Shown: piece after piece, positions 20,824-22,570 of the stretch | Layout: every line of letters starts with the position of its first letter | Position numbering within the stretch: the stretch's first letter is position 1 | IMG/VR virus record: IMGVR_UViG_3300040808_000113 | Coordinates: 1 to 22,570 of that record | Length of the DNA: 22,570 nucleotides | Origin: a virus | Direction: 5' to 3' (one strand) | Translations under genes and position numbers: made by a program | The notes under the pieces: generated by a model | What the model was told of the DNA's origin: nothing | Databases searched by the model: none | The model's input: the letters and a program-made list of their open reading frames with translations, nothing else

Positions 20824-22570
20824 TTATTTGATTGGACAAGCACCTGTGGCACATTCGTCCTGTTCAATCTCAATTAATGAGTTGGCTTCGTCTAAAGAAA
20901 TAGGCTGTAAATTAGCCACATATGCGTCATATGCTTCTTTAGTTACAACTTCTTGCGGTAGGTAAAGATAGCCTAAGTCTTTAGCTGACTTAGTTGGATC
21001 AGCCCGAAACAAGAAACTAACACCAACATAGTTATCCCAATTATCTAGCAACCAGTCGATGATCTCTGGCACTTCGTCAGCAGAATAACTAATTGTTGCC
21101 GATACGTTTTGCTGACACCAAGACTTCATCAGCATCTTGTATCTTTCTAGCTGCACTATCGCTGACTCTAGGTTAACCTCAATTTCCATCCCGTCCTTTT
21201 CAACACGCTCAAACGGTACGTCTGACCATTGAACAGGGAAGGTGATCAACACCGCTTCGGGATCAGTAGGGTTATCAATTACTTTGTAGCCAGAAGATCG
21301 GCACAAGGGAACCAACGGATCGTGCTTAGAGAAGTTAACGTTATTGAAGATGTACTTACCTAATGGCTTGTGCACACCCTCACAGGTATCCATAATTTTA
21401 CTTACTGTCCCACTAGGCTTGATTGTCGTGACGTTCTTTGGTCGAGGTAAGCCAAGCTCATCAGCCATGCTATATGCACCAGCGGTAGCTGTACGCTTAA
21501 GATCCTCATAATCATACGCTGACAAATCAGGACGACGCACAACACCTGTAATGCCAACTCCACATAGCCGGAGAAATTCATTATTGAGATGCCATGCTTC
21601 TTGTAATATGCCATCCCGTAGATCAACACAGGTTTGTCTGTAGTTTGCTCTAGCTGCTATCTCAACTGCACGTCTTAATGCAAATGAATTTCCTTTGAAT
21701 TTACCAACATCTACTTCCGATAAATTACAGAAACTGCGGTTTCCTAATAAAATTTCAGCACACGGATTTACGCCTTTGAACCACGGCGCACGTCGAGATG
21801 CGACTTCAGCATTAATAAAGCCTGGTTCAGATCCTCCAGACTCGACCATCATATGAAAGATGTTTTCTAATTCTTCACGGCTTGGCTTTTGTTTAAACAA
21901 CAATGAATTGTTTGACTGTGCTCGTTGGATGTTTTCTTCCCAATAATTTTTCTTAGCTACTGCAAACTCTTCCCACTCATCTTCGCCGTAGTTAAACAAA
22001 GCAATCTCAGCAGAACGACGCGAGGATAAGACTGTACCTAACCAATTCACAATATCGAGGATGTCTATCCGCTGAAGTAAACTTCCGGCTCGCTTATTTA
22101 AGATTTCTGCAATAGCGGTATAGGCTTTTGCAATAGACTCGTCTCCAGATGAGATCCACCCATAACCCTTCAGTCGATCTCCGGCGGGTCTTATCTCTGA
22201 GAAATCAAGGACAAGTTCTTCAGCAGAATACGGATGCGCCAATAGCTTACCAACTGACTTTGCCCACGCTTCCGCAGAGTCACCAACCTTTATAGTCCAC
22301 ACACCTTTGTGAAACTTTTCAGAGTTGTCTTGTTTACCACCCTTAGCAGTTCTTGTAGATCTAACTACGCGGATATTCTTTATTGGCTTACGAAACCCAG
22401 TAAGTGCTCCAATGATAGGCCGGAAGCCAACACCACATCCTTGTAGCAACAGCCATAAAACATCCACAACATCCTGTACTGTTTCTACATGAGTGAATGA
22501 ACAATTAAATTGTGAGGCTTCTCTACTTTTAGCTACGTCTGTGCCACCGAGCCACAGCGTCCTACCCGCT
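20824..22570 (-). CDS. nrdJ: Class II (adenosylcobalamin-dependent) ribonucleoside-triphosphate reductase, 5' end outside window
   Basis: 581 codons are visible and the frame stays open to the window edge, so the N-terminus is missing. It makes deoxynucleotides for phage replication using a B12 radical. The catalytic set of monomeric RTPR is present. NPCAE (near 21760) gives the Asn, radical Cys and Glu at the N-x-C-x-E spacing. A second Cys lies 11 residues on, in SFCNLSEV. The partner redox Cys is in SQFNCSF near 22503. The C-terminal CATGAC pair, spaced as C-x4-C, is the re-reducing thiol pair. KPSGTVSKIMD (near 21400) is the family's phosphate-binding loop. The first and second Cys are closer together than in the Lactobacillus enzyme, so an internal segment is shorter. 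No inactivating change is visible. Confidence 0.93.
   Translation of the reverse strand, partial: AGRTLWLGGTDVAKSREASQFNCSFTHVETVQDVVDVLWLLLQGCGVGFRPIIGALTGFRKPIKNIRVVRSTRTAKGGKQDNSEKFHKGVWTIKVGDSAEAWAKSVGKLLAHPYSAEELVLDFSEIRPAGDRLKGYGWISSGDESIAKAYTAIAEILNKRAGSLLQRIDILDIVNWLGTVLSSRRSAEIALFNYGEDEWEEFAVAKKNYWEENIQRAQSNNSLLFKQKPSREELENIFHMMVESGGSEPGFINAEVASRRAPWFKGVNPCAEILLGNRSFCNLSEVDVGKFKGNSFALRRAVEIAARANYRQTCVDLRDGILQEAWHLNNEFLRLCGVGITGVVRRPDLSAYDYEDLKRTATAGAYSMADELGLPRPKNVTTIKPSGTVSKIMDTCEGVHKPLGKYIFNNVNFSKHDPLVPLCRSSGYKVIDNPTDPEAVLITFPVQWSDVPFERVEKDGMEIEVNLESAIVQLERYKMLMKSWCQQNVSATISYSADEVPEIIDWLLDNWDNYVGVSFLFRADPTKSAKDLGYLYLPQEVVTKEAYDAYVANLQPISLDEANSLIEIEQDECATGACPIK

Noticed and set aside
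1-22570. Integrase, attachment site, tRNA or insertion sequence
   Set aside because: I looked on both strands and found no matching protein motifs, cloverleaf or terminal inverted repeats. Genes are continuous and collinear with a lytic T7-type late region.

Overview
The window is the late (virion, lysis and packaging) half of a T7-type podovirus. Every gene I can support lies on the minus strand, so the T7 'left to right' order reads here from high to low coordinates. The order is: small virion proteins, portal, scaffold, major capsid protein, tail tubes A and B, gp13-like, gp14-like, gp15-like and gp16-like internal proteins, gp17-like fiber, a fiber accessory cassette, a lysis-type membrane cluster, small terminase, then the first 15 codons of large terminase. 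Protein lengths track the T7 set closely (portal 540 aa, tail tube A 197, tail tube B 784, gp16-like 1316, small terminase 88). A monomeric B12-dependent (class II) ribonucleotide reductase sits just upstream of the virion block, and the fiber-type proteins begin with MST(L/I)-type leaders. Both are common in marine podoviruses, so a phage of a marine bacterium is the likeliest source. The sequence names no host. I see no RNA polymerase gene in the window, so I cannot choose between an autographivirus and a related podovirus (for example the SIO1/cobavirus side).

Layout by region. 22570-20824: 3' part of the class II ribonucleotide reductase. 20798-20360: two small proteins, one resembling the small T7 virion proteins gp6.7/gp7.3. 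20347-16005: portal, an overlooked 55-aa gene, scaffold, a structured 168-nt leader, major capsid protein, a strong intrinsic terminator, and tail tube A. 16000-12689: tail tube B, gp13-like and gp14-like proteins. 12689-7020: gp15-like and very large gp16-like ejection proteins, then a second terminator. 6969-1344: gp17-like fiber followed by eleven small to medium genes that look like a modular receptor-binding cassette. They include paralogous fiber modules, two copies of an 88-aa partner protein, and other small partners. 1347-315: four tiny membrane-protein genes that probably hold the holin and its accessories. 318-1: small terminase and the start of large terminase.

Genes are packed with ATGA, GTGA, TAATG or TAAATG junctions throughout, implying translational coupling. 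No stretch without a gene exceeds 300 bases. The longest is 17611-17778, between scaffold and capsid genes, and it holds RNA hairpins. Three convincing small genes (898-1062, 1344-1511, 18571-18738) and the large-terminase start (1-45) are shorter than typical ORF-caller cut-offs and were read by hand. I found no tRNA, CRISPR array, insertion sequence, integrase, attachment site or peptidoglycan hydrolase.

The genes combine into one programme. The reductase supplies deoxynucleotides. Portal, scaffold and capsid build the procapsid. Terminase fills it. The tail tubes close it, and the internal proteins are ejected to carry DNA through the envelope. The fiber cassette decides host binding, and the membrane cluster times lysis. 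The part most worth further study is the fiber cassette.
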